Origin: Nocardioides plantarum
GTDB lineage: Bacteria > Actinomycetota > Actinomycetes > Propionibacteriales > Nocardioidaceae
DNA: 64,000 bases
NCBI RefSeq assembly: GCF_006346395.1
Contig: NZ_VDMS01000005.1
Location: 1 to 64,000, forward strand
Direction: 5' to 3'
Part shown: in pieces, positions 1 through 8,183 of the stretch
Layout: each line of letters opens with the position of its first letter
Numbering within the stretch: position 1 is the first letter of the stretch
The notes under the pieces: generated by a model
Seen by the model: only the letters and a program-made list of their open reading frames with translations
What the model was told of the DNA's origin: nothing
Databases searched by the model: none
Translations under genes and position numbers: made by a program

Positions 1-203
1 ACGACGAGAACGACACGGGACGACTCCAGGCAGCAGGGACCCCGAGACGGGGGTCGGCGGGTGCTGCCCGGGGAGTGGGACCACCGGGACCTCTGCAAGA
101 GGGACTGCTCGGGGACCGGCGAGCCCAAGGAGGCTGAGGACGAGGCACGCACCCGCCGAAGTGTCCGGGACCGAGAGGGAGCTGATCGCGTGCAGTCCAA
201 TCA

Positions 204-219
204 TAGTACAGGTGTTCGA
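204..219 (-). promoter_or_regulatory. Degenerate LexA (SOS) box-like site
   Basis: On the minus strand this reads TCGAACACCTGTACTA. The actinobacterial SOS box is TCGAAC-N4-GTTCGA, so the left half is perfect and the right half has two mismatches. No convincing gene is seen leftward before the window edge, and only a short ORF lies to the right. It may be a relic of an SOS-controlled gene or chance. Confidence 0.22.
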
Positions 220-239
220 CTAAATGCACAACCTCTGAC

Positions 240-416
240 GTGGAGGTCGCCGTGGGCTCACACGATTGCTGCTGCGACCCTGACGTTCAGGACGCGCGCC
301 TGAGTCTGCCGGTCGAGGGCCTGCGGAACCTCGTGTGTGGGGCCATCTCGGACGCGCGGTCCCAGGTGGTTGACCTGCGCAAGCCCCTCGGTCGGCAGGC
401 CTCGATCATCGCGTGA
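240..416 (+). CDS. Possible small orphan ORF (58 aa)
   Basis: A GTG-started frame of 58 codons with very high G/C at third positions, which is unusual for a non-coding frame here. The product is hydrophilic, has a CCC run near residue 10, and matches no family I recognise. It lies 20 bp from a degenerate LexA-like site. It could be a small protein or the remnant of a longer gene. Apart from this ORF and that site I see nothing convincing in bases 1-573. Confidence 0.25.
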   Translation: MEVAVGSHDCCCDPDVQDARLSLPVEGLRNLVCGAISDARSQVVDLRKPLGRQASIIA

Positions 417-573
417 CGTCGAGCGTTCACCGCGTCGTACGAGTGCCGAGAGCCCTGACCTCCGTCACGCGCTACCCGTGCGCGGGGCGACCCGGCTCCG
501 CAGCAGGGAACCCCGGCACGGGCAACCTCTCCTGGTCGACGACGAGCAACCATCGGAATCCGGCTCGGCGGCG

Positions 574-1947
574 TCAGGCCACCAGGGCGATCAACAGCAC
601 CGGCGGCAACGAGACCAGCGACGCGATGGCGGTCACCGTCGTCATCGACTTGAGCGCGCCCTTGGTGGTGACGCCCATCAGCGACTTGAACATCCAGAAG
701 AAGTTGGAGTTCACCGTCAGGGAGAACATCGACCCCGAGGCGATGGCCAGGCCCACGGCGATCGGGGCGACGTCGATCGAGCCGAGCGCCGGGGCGATGA
801 TGCCGGCGGCGGTGATGGCCGCGACCGAGACCGAGCCGATGGCCAGGTGGAGCACGGCGGCGATGACCCAGGCGAGCAGGATGCTCGTGACCACGGCCGC
901 CCCCTCGCTGGCCGAGAACAGGCCGGCCAGCGTGCCGTCGAGGCCCGTGGCCTCGATGACCGCGCCGAGCGAGCCGCCGATGCCGGTGATCAGGAGGATC
1001 TCGCCGGTGGTGTGGAAGCCCGTCTTGAGGGCCTTCTCGGTGCGCTCGAGACCGCTGGCGCCGCGGGCGAGGGCGTAGGCGCCGAGCAGGCCGACGAACA
1101 GCGCCACGTTGGCGTCGCCCACGAACGCGATGACGGAGTTGGAGAACCCCGCCACGTCGGCGACGGCGCCGAACGCGATCATCAGCAGCGGCACCAGGAT
1201 CGGCAGCAGCGAGACGGGCAGGGGGACGTCGACGTCGCTCAGGTTGTCGTCCTCGTCGGGACCGGTCCCCGCGGTACCGGCCTCGAGGTCGCTCGCCGTC
1301 GCGAGCGGGTCGTCCTCGGCCTCGTCGGTCTCGGGGTTCCACCAGCCGGCGCGCAGCATCAACCCGAAGACGAACGTCGTGACCAGTGCGGTCAGGGGGC
1401 CGAGCACGATCCCGTAGAGCATCCAGGTGCCGAGCGGGACGTCGAGGAGGCCGGCGATCGAGACCGCAGCCAGCCCGGGGACCACGAAGACGTAGCCGGC
1501 GAAGATGCCGGTGCCCACGGCTCCGGCCAGGTGGGCGAGCCCGCGCGGGCCGACGTGGGGCGCGGAGGAGCGGGCGATGGGGGCCGCCAGGACGACCTGC
1601 ACGTCGACGTAGATCGAGGGGAAGACGGTGGAGAGCGCCGCGGTGAGGGCGTACGGGAGCCGCTTGGCCCCCAGCGCCCGCAGCAGCACGCCCACGAGCT
1701 TGCGGAAGGTGCCGAGGGAGTGCAGCAGCGCCCCGATCAGCACACCGAACCCGATCAGCAGGCCGACCTCGGCCATGATCGACCCGAAGCCCTCGGTGAT
1801 GGCCGTGATCGTGTCGGCGAGCCCGACCCCGGCCGCCAGTCCGAGGTAGAGCGAGGCGATCACCAACGAGATGACGGGGTCGACCTTGACCCAGATGATC
1901 AGACCCACCACCAGGACGATGGCGATGGCGGTGTGGACGACCTCCAT
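574..1947 (-). CDS. GntP-family gluconate/organic-acid permease
   Basis: A 457-residue inner-membrane protein with about 12 hydrophobic segments, a central hydrophilic acidic loop near residues 205-240, and the glycine-rich transmembrane pattern of the GntP/CitMHS group. These permeases import gluconate or related carboxylates by proton symport; the substrate cannot be read from the sequence. The ATG is preceded by GGAGGGA, and a -10-like TAGGGT lies at 1975-1980 on the minus strand. It is transcribed away from the MAA operon. Bases 1948-2245 hold this promoter and the MAA operon promoter, no gene. Confidence 0.8.
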   Translation of the reverse strand: MEVVHTAIAIVLVVGLIIWVKVDPVISLVIASLYLGLAAGVGLADTITAITEGFGSIMAEVGLLIGFGVLIGALLHSLGTFRKLVGVLLRALGAKRLPYALTAALSTVFPSIYVDVQVVLAAPIARSSAPHVGPRGLAHLAGAVGTGIFAGYVFVVPGLAAVSIAGLLDVPLGTWMLYGIVLGPLTALVTTFVFGLMLRAGWWNPETDEAEDDPLATASDLEAGTAGTGPDEDDNLSDVDVPLPVSLLPILVPLLMIAFGAVADVAGFSNSVIAFVGDANVALFVGLLGAYALARGASGLERTEKALKTGFHTTGEILLITGIGGSLGAVIEATGLDGTLAGLFSASEGAAVVTSILLAWVIAAVLHLAIGSVSVAAITAAGIIAPALGSIDVAPIAVGLAIASGSMFSLTVNSNFFWMFKSLMGVTTKGALKSMTTVTAIASLVSLPPVLLIALVA

Positions 1948-2054
1948 GGCGGTGCTCCCTCCGTCGGGGAGCCCACCCTAGGTCGTGTCATCCGGTCCCG
2001 GGCGGCGCCCGGCCGAGCGACACCCACCGGTCACCCGTTCGGGTCGGGCTCTGG

Positions 2055-2105
2055 CACCACAGGGGTGAACCCCTCCGGTGGAGGGGGCTGACAGCCTTCG
2101 AGGCC
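2055..2105 (+). promoter_or_regulatory. Predicted promoter and operator of the MAA operon
   Basis: The imperfect palindrome CACC-ACA-GGGGTG (2055-2067) is followed by GCTGACAGCCT, whose last six bases (2092-2097) fit the -10 element found at other promoters in this window. A start near 2104-2105 puts the palindrome centre at about -43 and leaves a leader of roughly 140 nt before the first gene. The arrangement matches the promoters at 61000-61050 and 63626-63675. Inferred from pattern only. Confidence 0.45.
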
Positions 2106-2245
2106 ACGCGTCGAGTGACCACCGGCCATCCCGCACGCGCTGCCAGGGCGAGTCCTCACGCCCGGCTCCCTGCCCCGGCAGCCCCCTGCAGCCGCGGCAG
2201 TCCCTGCACCCCATGCAGCGCGACGACGCGCGGAACGGACCACCC

Positions 2246-2896
2246 ATGACCGCCCTCCTCTTCGGCTCGATCAGCACCCTCGCCGACACCTCCGAGATCC
2301 AGCGCGACTCGTTCAACCAGGCCTTCAAGGAGCACGGGCTCGACTGGGACTGGGACCAGCAGGAGTACGCCGGCCTGCTCGGCTCCAACGGCGGCCAGGA
2401 CCGCGTCGCGGCGTACGCCGAGGCGCGCGGCGAGACCGTCGACGCCGCGGCCGTGCACGCGACCAAGTCGCGGATCTACCAGGAGACGTTGCGCTCCTCG
2501 ACCATCACCGCGCGCGACGGGGTCGCCGAGACCTTCCGCGCGGCGAAGGAGCAGGGCCTCAAGGTCGGTCTGGTCACCACCACCTCCGCCGACAACCTCG
2601 CGGCGCTGAGCGACGCGCTGGGCGACACCGTGCCGTTCGACCAGTTCGACGTCGTCGTCGACCAGTCCAAGGTCGCCGCCCGCAAGCCCGACGCCGAGGC
2701 CTACACCTTCGCGCTGCAGCAGCTCGGCGAGGACGCCTCCGACGTCGTCGCGATCGAGGACAACCTCGGCGGGGTCCAGTCGGCCAAGGCGGCCGGTGTC
2801 AAGGTCGTCGCCTTCCCCAACGGCAACACGACCGGGCAGGACTTCGGTGACACCCGTCGCGTCGACAGCGTCGACCTCGCGGACCTGCGCCAGTGA
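2246..2896 (+). CDS. HAD-fold protein lacking the catalytic aspartates (probable pseudoenzyme)
   Basis: A 216-residue HAD-superfamily protein of the CbbY/phosphoglycolate phosphatase type. The Lys motif (ARKPDAEAY, about residues 147-155) and acidic motif IV (AIEDNLGG) are present. Motif I, normally FDxDGTL, reads FGSISTLADTSE at residues 7-18, so both the nucleophilic and general-acid aspartates are gone. Phosphatase activity is therefore unlikely; a regulatory or scaffold role is possible. The stop overlaps the GTG of mysA (GTGA), so the two genes are translationally coupled. ATG 2246 was chosen because the homologous N-terminus begins there. Confidence 0.82.
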   Translation: MTALLFGSISTLADTSEIQRDSFNQAFKEHGLDWDWDQQEYAGLLGSNGGQDRVAAYAEARGETVDAAAVHATKSRIYQETLRSSTITARDGVAETFRAAKEQGLKVGLVTTTSADNLAALSDALGDTVPFDQFDVVVDQSKVAARKPDAEAYTFALQQLGEDASDVVAIEDNLGGVQSAKAAGVKVVAFPNGNTTGQDFGDTRRVDSVDLADLRQ

Positions 2897-4134
2897 CGAC
2901 GACCCAGACTCCGCAGTCGGTGCAGACCGCGCCCGCAGCCCGCCTGACGGCCACCGAGACGGCCTTCCACGTCGAGGCCTACGAGAAGATCGACTACACG
3001 CTCGAGTACGTCGCCGGCGTCTTCGACGACGCCAACCCCGACCTGGCGCGGGCCTTCGGGGCGCAGGGCCGGTGCCTCATGGTGATCGACGAGAACGTGC
3101 TGCGGCTGCACGGCGCGGCCGCCGAGGCCTACTTCGCGGCGTACGGCATCGAGCTCACGGTGGTGCCGGTGCGCATCGCCGAGACGGCGAAGTCCCTGCG
3201 CACGTTGGAGAGGATCGTCGACGCCTTCGCCGAGTTCGGGCTCAACCGCAAGGAGCGGGTGCTCGTCGTCGGCGGTGGCCTGACCACCGACGTGGCCGGC
3301 TTCGCGTGCGCGACGTACAAGCGGACCACCGACTACGTGCGCATCCCGACGACCCTCATCGGGCTCATCGACGCGAGCGTGTCGATCAAGGTCGGCGCCA
3401 ACCACGGCAAGCACAAGAACCGCCTCGGCGCCTACCACGCCTCGAAGCAGGTCTTCCTGGACTTCTCGCTGCTGCGCACGCTGCCGATCGACCAGGTGCG
3501 CAACGGGATCGCCGAGATCATCAAGATCGCGGTGGTCTCCAACCTCGGGATCTTCGAGGCCCTCGAGAAGTACGCCGACGACCTGCTGCACACCGCGTTC
3601 GGCCACGCCGAGGGGTCCGAGCACCTGCGCGAGGTCGCCGACCGGATCACCTACGACGCGATCCACACCATGCTCGAGCTCGAGGTGCCCAACCTGCACG
3701 AGCTCGACCTCGACCGGGTCATCGCCTACGGCCACACGTGGAGCCCGACGCTCGAGCTGACCCCCGACCCGCCGCTCTTCCACGGCCACGCGATCAGTGT
3801 CGACATGGCGTTCTCCGCGACGCTCGCCGAGCACCTGGGCCACATCACGCTCGCGGAGCGCGACCGGGTGCTCGGGCTGTTCAGCGCGGTGGGTCTGGCC
3901 ATCGACAGCCCCTACTTCACGCCCGAGCTGATCGAGCGGGCGACGCCGTCGATCATGCAGACGCGCGACGGGCTGCTGCGGGCCGCCGTGCCGAGGCCCA
4001 TCGGCACCTGCCACTTCGTCAACGACCTCACCGTCGCCGACCTCGTGCGGGTCCTCGCCGAGCACAAGAGGGTCTGCGCGGGCTATCCGCGCGGCGGCGA
4101 GGGCGTCGACCAGTACACGGCCCGGGAGTCGTGA
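2893..4134 (+). CDS. mysA: Desmethyl-4-deoxygadusol synthase (sedoheptulose-7-phosphate cyclase)
   Basis: A 413-residue member of the dehydroquinate-synthase-like sugar phosphate cyclases. It carries the NAD-binding block GGGLTTDVAGFA, the RIPTTLIGLIDASVSIKV stretch typical of the EEVS/DDG-synthase branch, and metal-ligand motifs (NGIAEIIK, YGHTWSP, HGHA). In MAA biosynthesis it converts sedoheptulose 7-phosphate to desmethyl-4-deoxygadusol. EEVS relatives make valiolone instead, but the O-methyltransferase and ATP-grasp neighbours favour the DDG synthase assignment. GTG start at 2893, overlapping the previous stop; it overlaps mysB by 4 bp. Confidence 0.93.
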   Translation: MTTTQTPQSVQTAPAARLTATETAFHVEAYEKIDYTLEYVAGVFDDANPDLARAFGAQGRCLMVIDENVLRLHGAAAEAYFAAYGIELTVVPVRIAETAKSLRTLERIVDAFAEFGLNRKERVLVVGGGLTTDVAGFACATYKRTTDYVRIPTTLIGLIDASVSIKVGANHGKHKNRLGAYHASKQVFLDFSLLRTLPIDQVRNGIAEIIKIAVVSNLGIFEALEKYADDLLHTAFGHAEGSEHLREVADRITYDAIHTMLELEVPNLHELDLDRVIAYGHTWSPTLELTPDPPLFHGHAISVDMAFSATLAEHLGHITLAERDRVLGLFSAVGLAIDSPYFTPELIERATPSIMQTRDGLLRAAVPRPIGTCHFVNDLTVADLVRVLAEHKRVCAGYPRGGEGVDQYTARES

Positions 4135-4937
4135 CGGACGGGCCGACGGCGGCCCGCCCGGTCACCCCGGTCGGGATCGCCGCCGAGCTGCTCGCCTCGG
4201 TCGTGGGGCGGCTCGACGGCGGCACCGTGGACCCCGACGTGCTCGCCGACCTCGCCCGGGCGCATTCGCTCGTGGCCGGGCTCGACGACTACGTCGCACG
4301 GTGCACGTCGCCGGCCTCGCCGGCGCTGGTGGCGCTCGAGGAGCGGACCCGCGCCGAGCCGTGGGGCGACGGTCCGCTCGAGCAGGAGATGCTGTCGGGT
4401 CACGTCGAGGGCGCCTTCCTGCGGATGCTGGTGGCGGTGACCGGGGCGCGGCGGGTGCTCGAGATCGGCATGTTCACCGGCTACTCGGCCCTCGCGATGG
4501 CCGAGGCCATGCCCGACGGCTCCCGACTCGTCGCCTGCGAGGTCGACGAGCGCGCGGTCGCGATCGCGCGGGAGGCCTTCGCAGCCTCGTCACGAGGGGC
4601 GGTCGTCGACGTCCGTGTCGGGCCGGCTGCCGAGACCCTCTACCGGCTGGCCCTGGACGGCGAGAGCTTCGACCTGGTCTTCCTCGACGCCGACAAGGCC
4701 GGGTACGCCGCCTACCTCGACCGCCTGCTTGACCTCGACCTGCTGGCCCCGGACGGGGTGGTCGTCGTCGACAACACGTTGCTGCAGGGCGAGCCGTGGG
4801 CGCCGGCGTCCGGGACCCCGACGCCCCCCGGTGCCGCGATCGCCGACTTCAACGCGCGCGTCGCCGCCGACGACCGCGTCGAGCAGGTGCTGCTGCCGCT
4901 GCGCGACGGCGTGACGCTGATCCGGCGGGTCGCGTGA
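4131..4937 (+). CDS. mysB: MAA O-methyltransferase (4-deoxygadusol-forming)
   Basis: A 268-residue class I SAM-dependent methyltransferase of the caffeoyl-CoA O-methyltransferase type. It shows the SAM motif VLEIGMFTGYSALAMAEA (about residue 108), the post-I acidic residue in CEVDERA, and the metal/active-site block DLVFLDADKAGY followed by VVVDNTLLQG. It should methylate desmethyl-4-deoxygadusol to 4-deoxygadusol. GTG start inside a GTGA overlap with mysA; the stop overlaps the GTG of mysC the same way. Confidence 0.92.
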   Translation: MTDGPTAARPVTPVGIAAELLASVVGRLDGGTVDPDVLADLARAHSLVAGLDDYVARCTSPASPALVALEERTRAEPWGDGPLEQEMLSGHVEGAFLRMLVAVTGARRVLEIGMFTGYSALAMAEAMPDGSRLVACEVDERAVAIAREAFAASSRGAVVDVRVGPAAETLYRLALDGESFDLVFLDADKAGYAAYLDRLLDLDLLAPDGVVVVDNTLLQGEPWAPASGTPTPPGAAIADFNARVAADDRVEQVLLPLRDGVTLIRRVA

Positions 4938-6331
4938 GCGACCAGACGTCGGCTGAGGTGCGAGGAGCCCCGGCGACGAGCCTCGAAGCCACCGCAGCGA
5001 AGGGCCGACTCGCCCTCAAGACCGTGGCGACGATCGCACTGCTCGAGGCGACGCTGCCGCTCAACCTGACGCTGGTCGGGGTGGCGGTGGTGCGACGTGG
5101 TCTCGGGGCTCGCCCGCTCGCACCTCGACCGACGTCGGCATCGACGTCGACGTCGGCGCGGCAGACGGTGCTGATCAGCGGCGGCAAGATGACCAAGGCA
5201 CTGGTGCTGGCCCGGCTGTTCCACGCCGCCGGGCACCGCGTGGTGCTGGTCGAGACCGCGCGCTACCGGCTCACCGGGCACCGCTTCTCGAACGCCGTCG
5301 ACGCGTTCCACGTCGTGCCCGACCCGACATCGCCGGACTACGCCGACGCCCTGCTGCGGATCGTCGAGGACGAGGGCGTCGACGTGTGGGTGCCCGTATC
5401 CAGCCCGGCATCGAGCCTGCCGGAGGCGCAGGCCGCCGAGCGGCTCGAGGAGCACTGCGAGGTCGTCCACCTCGACACCGACACCCTGCGCCGCGTCGAC
5501 GACAAGCACGCCTTCGCCGAGATGGCCGCCGCCATCGACCTCCCGGTCCCGGCCACCCACCGGATCACCGATCCCCAGCAGGTGCTGGACTTCGACTTCG
5601 CGAGCCACCCGGGTCCGTGGGTCCTCAAGAGCATCCCCTACGACCCCGTGCGCCGCCTCGACCTCACGCCGCTGCCTCGCCCCACGCCCGCCGAGACCGC
5701 CGCGTTCGTCGCCGACCTGCCCATCTCGCCCGAGCAGCCCTGGATCCTGCAGGAGCTGCTCGTCGGCACCGAGTGGTGCACCCACGGCACCGCCCGCGCC
5801 GGCCGCGTGCAGGTATGGGCGTGCTGCCGCTCCTCGGCCTGGCAGCTGACCTACGAGCAGGTCGAGCACCCCGCGATCCGCGCCTGGGTGGAAGCCTTCG
5901 TGGCGGCGTACGACCTGACCGGGCAGGTGTCGTTCGACTTCATGGAGGACGCCGACGGCGTCGTGCGCGCCATCGAGTGCAACCCGCGCACGCACTCGGC
6001 GATCACCCTGCTGGCCGGGCGTCCCGAGGTCGCGGCGGCCTACCTCGACGACGACGCGGAGCCGGTCGCGCCACCGGTCGGCGGGAGGCCGACGTACTGG
6101 CTGCACCACGAGCTCTGGCAGGCGCTGCGCCACCCGGCCACCGCCCCTGGGCGGCTGCGGACGATCGCCCGCGGCACCGAGGCCGTCCTCGACGGCCGCG
6201 ACCCGCTGCCGTTCCTGGCCCTGCACCACCTGCACCTGCCGTCGCTGCTCTGGCAGAACCTCCGGACCGGCCGGCCGTGGACGAAGGTCGACGTCAACAT
6301 CGGCAAGCTCGTCGAGCCGGGCGGCGACTGA
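4934..6331 (+). CDS. mysC: ATP-grasp ligase, mycosporine-glycine synthase
   Basis: A 465-residue ATP-grasp enzyme. After a hydrophobic N-terminal segment (LKTVATIALLEATLPLN, about residues 29-45) comes the MysC-typical block VLISGGKMTKALVLARLFHAAGHRVVLVE, then the ATP-grasp core with EWCTHG and the metal-binding FDFMED and IECNPRTHS motifs. It ligates glycine to 4-deoxygadusol. Two inverted arms of a dispersed repeat are translated within residues about 6-23 and 50-67, either side of the hydrophobic helix. GTG start overlaps mysB by 4 bp; the stop overlaps the mysD ATG (TGATG). Confidence 0.92.
   Translation: MSDQTSAEVRGAPATSLEATAAKGRLALKTVATIALLEATLPLNLTLVGVAVVRRGLGARPLAPRPTSASTSTSARQTVLISGGKMTKALVLARLFHAAGHRVVLVETARYRLTGHRFSNAVDAFHVVPDPTSPDYADALLRIVEDEGVDVWVPVSSPASSLPEAQAAERLEEHCEVVHLDTDTLRRVDDKHAFAEMAAAIDLPVPATHRITDPQQVLDFDFASHPGPWVLKSIPYDPVRRLDLTPLPRPTPAETAAFVADLPISPEQPWILQELLVGTEWCTHGTARAGRVQVWACCRSSAWQLTYEQVEHPAIRAWVEAFVAAYDLTGQVSFDFMEDADGVVRAIECNPRTHSAITLLAGRPEVAAAYLDDDAEPVAPPVGGRPTYWLHHELWQALRHPATAPGRLRTIARGTEAVLDGRDPLPFLALHHLHLPSLLWQNLRTGRPWTKVDVNIGKLVEPGGD
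4951..5135. repeat. REP-like inverted repeat arms inside the mysC 5' coding region
   Basis: Arm 1 (4951-5001) and arm 2 (5083-5135) are imperfect reverse complements. Arm 2 shares an identical 18-mer, TCGCACCTCGACCGACGT (5118-5135), with the intergenic repeat at 33555-33572, plus the flanking GGTCTCG-GGCTC block. Both arms stay in frame and are translated. Confidence 0.6.
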
Positions 6332-7383
6332 TGACCCGCTACCTCCACCTCACCGGCTCGGCCGTCGACCCGCTGCTCGACGACGTCTCGCGGCTCTACG
6401 CCCGGGGCTGCCTCGCGGCGGTCCGGGCCGCCGGTGGCCGTGACGAGCACGTCGTCGCCCACGTGTCGCCCGGCGGCGCCTGGCGCTTCCCCGCCGACCT
6501 CGACGACGCGAGCCTCGCGGCCGCGCCGACCCTCACGCTGGCCGAGGCGGTCACCCACCTGGCCGCGCTCGAGGTCGACGTCGCCCTGCCGCAGATGTTC
6601 TGCCGGCCGGGGATGACGGCGTACCGCGCGCTGCTCGACCTGCTCGAGATCCCCTACGTCGGCAACCGGCCCGAGGTGATGGCGCTCGGTGCCGACAAGC
6701 CACGGGCCTCGGCGGTGGTCGCCGCCGCGGGCGTTGTCGTGCCCGCCTCGCAGGTGGTGCGTCCCGGGGACCCGTTGCGTCTCGACCTCCCGGTGGTCGT
6801 CAAGCCGGCCGACGCCGACAACTCGCTCGGCGTCACGCTGGTGCGCGAGCCCTCGTCGTACGACGCCGCCGTGCGCTCGGCCGCCGAGCACAGCGACCGC
6901 GTCCTGGTCGAGACCTACGTCGAGCTCGGCCGCGAGGTGCGCTGTGCCGTCGTCGAGCAGGGCGGCGAGGGCGACGAGGGGCTGGTCTGCCTGCCCCTCG
7001 AGGAGTACGTCGTCGACGCCACCACCAAGCCGGTGCGCGACCACGCCGACAAGCTGGCCCGCGACGACGGCGGCGAGCTCGGCCTGGTCGCCAAGGACGC
7101 CGCGCACGCCTGGATCGTCGACCCGACCGACCCGGTCACCGGGCCCGTGCAGCGAGCGGCGAGGCTGGCCTACGAGGCGCTCGGCTGCCGGCACCACGGG
7201 CTGTTCGACTTCCGGGTCGACCCAGCGGGCACGCCGTACTTCCTCGAGGCCTCCCTCTACTGCTCGTTCGCCCCGACCTCGGTGGTCGTGGTGATGGCCG
7301 AGGCCGCGGGGATCCCGCTGCCCGACCTGCTCCGTTCGTCCGTGTCCCGAGTCCTCGTCCCCGCCCACGTCCCCGAGAGGTGA
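6331..7383 (+). CDS. mysD: D-Ala-D-Ala ligase-like enzyme for disubstituted MAAs
   Basis: A 350-residue protein of the D-Ala-D-Ala ligase ATP-grasp family. Motifs include IPYVGNRPEVMALGADKPRA, the nucleotide-binding LDLPVVVKPADADNSLGVTLV, and C-terminal metal ligands FDFRVDPAGTPYFLEASLYCSF. In MAA clusters MysD condenses an amino acid (Ser, Thr and others) onto mycosporine-glycine, giving shinorine or porphyra-334-type imines. No NRPS (MysE) is present, so this is the MysD-type route. ATG overlaps the mysC stop by one base; the 3' end overlaps the dioxygenase by 4 bp. Confidence 0.92.
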   Translation: MTRYLHLTGSAVDPLLDDVSRLYARGCLAAVRAAGGRDEHVVAHVSPGGAWRFPADLDDASLAAAPTLTLAEAVTHLAALEVDVALPQMFCRPGMTAYRALLDLLEIPYVGNRPEVMALGADKPRASAVVAAAGVVVPASQVVRPGDPLRLDLPVVVKPADADNSLGVTLVREPSSYDAAVRSAAEHSDRVLVETYVELGREVRCAVVEQGGEGDEGLVCLPLEEYVVDATTKPVRDHADKLARDDGGELGLVAKDAAHAWIVDPTDPVTGPVQRAARLAYEALGCRHHGLFDFRVDPAGTPYFLEASLYCSFAPTSVVVVMAEAAGIPLPDLLRSSVSRVLVPAHVPER

Positions 7384-8183
7384 CCTCCGTGCAGATCCCC
7401 GAGCTGACCGTCCTCGACCCGGTCGGCGTCCGCGTCGGCGGCGTCCAGGTCGCCGACGACCCGACCGCGCTGGTGCCGGTGCTGCGCGAGCTCCTCGCCG
7501 AGCACGGCGTCGCGGTGCTGCCCGGCCAGGTGCTCGACGACGACCGGTTCCTGGCGTTCCTCCAAGGGTTCGGCGAGCTGACCTTCACCGCCGGCGAGAC
7601 GCCGCTGGCGGGCTACCCCGACCTCAACGTGATCAGCAACGTCGGTCGCTGGGACTCCGAGGCGCCGCCCCGGAGCTCCTTCCACGTCGACACCAGCTAC
7701 GTCAGCCGACCGCCGGCCTACACGGCGCTGCGCGCGGTGACCGTGCCCGAGCACGGCGGCGCGACCCAGTTCACCAACCAGTACCGCGCCGCCGAGACCC
7801 TGCCCGACGACCTGCGTCGCCGGGTCGAGGGCCGGACGATCACGCACGTCGTGACCGGCGTCGACCTCGACGCCGTGGGCGACGGCGAGACCTCGGCCGC
7901 CCACCCGATCCTGCGCCGTCACCCGGTCACCGGTCGCGAGTCGCTCTACCTGACGACGCCCGCGCGCTGCGCGTCGGTCAGTGGCCTCGACCAGGCCGCG
8001 TCCGACGAGCTCGTGCAGCTGTTGCTCGAGCACTCCACGCGTCCGGACAACACCCTCGACCACGCCTGGGCGCACGAGGACCTCGTGGTGTGGGACAACG
8101 CGTGCGTCCTGCACCGCGCCGACCACACCGGCGTCGTGGGCGACCGGGTCATGCACCGCGGCATGGTGGCGTCGTACGGGTGA
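7380..8183 (+). CDS. TauD/TfdA-like Fe(II)/2-oxoglutarate dioxygenase, likely MAA tailoring
   Basis: A 267-residue TauD-family oxygenase. The iron facial triad is visible as H102-x-D104 (FHVDTSY) and H245 (VLHRADH), with R260 positioned to bind 2-oxoglutarate. Cyanobacterial clusters use a phytanoyl-CoA-type dioxygenase (MysH) to turn mycosporine-glycine into palythine. A TauD-type enzyme in the equivalent place suggests a comparable oxidative tailoring step, but substrate and product are inferred from context. GTG 7380 overlaps mysD; a second in-frame GTG at 7389 is possible. The stop overlaps the next gene by 4 bp. Confidence 0.85.
   Translation: MTSVQIPELTVLDPVGVRVGGVQVADDPTALVPVLRELLAEHGVAVLPGQVLDDDRFLAFLQGFGELTFTAGETPLAGYPDLNVISNVGRWDSEAPPRSSFHVDTSYVSRPPAYTALRAVTVPEHGGATQFTNQYRAAETLPDDLRRRVEGRTITHVVTGVDLDAVGDGETSAAHPILRRHPVTGRESLYLTTPARCASVSGLDQAASDELVQLLLEHSTRPDNTLDHAWAHEDLVVWDNACVLHRADHTGVVGDRVMHRGMVASYG

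Noticed and set aside
287..1342. 351-codon frame on the minus strand overlapping the GntP gene
   Set aside because: Arginine/glycine-rich shadow of the permease frame with no family signature.
2893..4134. AroB (3-dehydroquinate synthase) as identity for the cyclase
   Set aside because: The RIPTTLIGLIDASVSIKV stretch and the mysB-mysC-mysD context fit the sedoheptulose-7-phosphate cyclase branch, not AroB.
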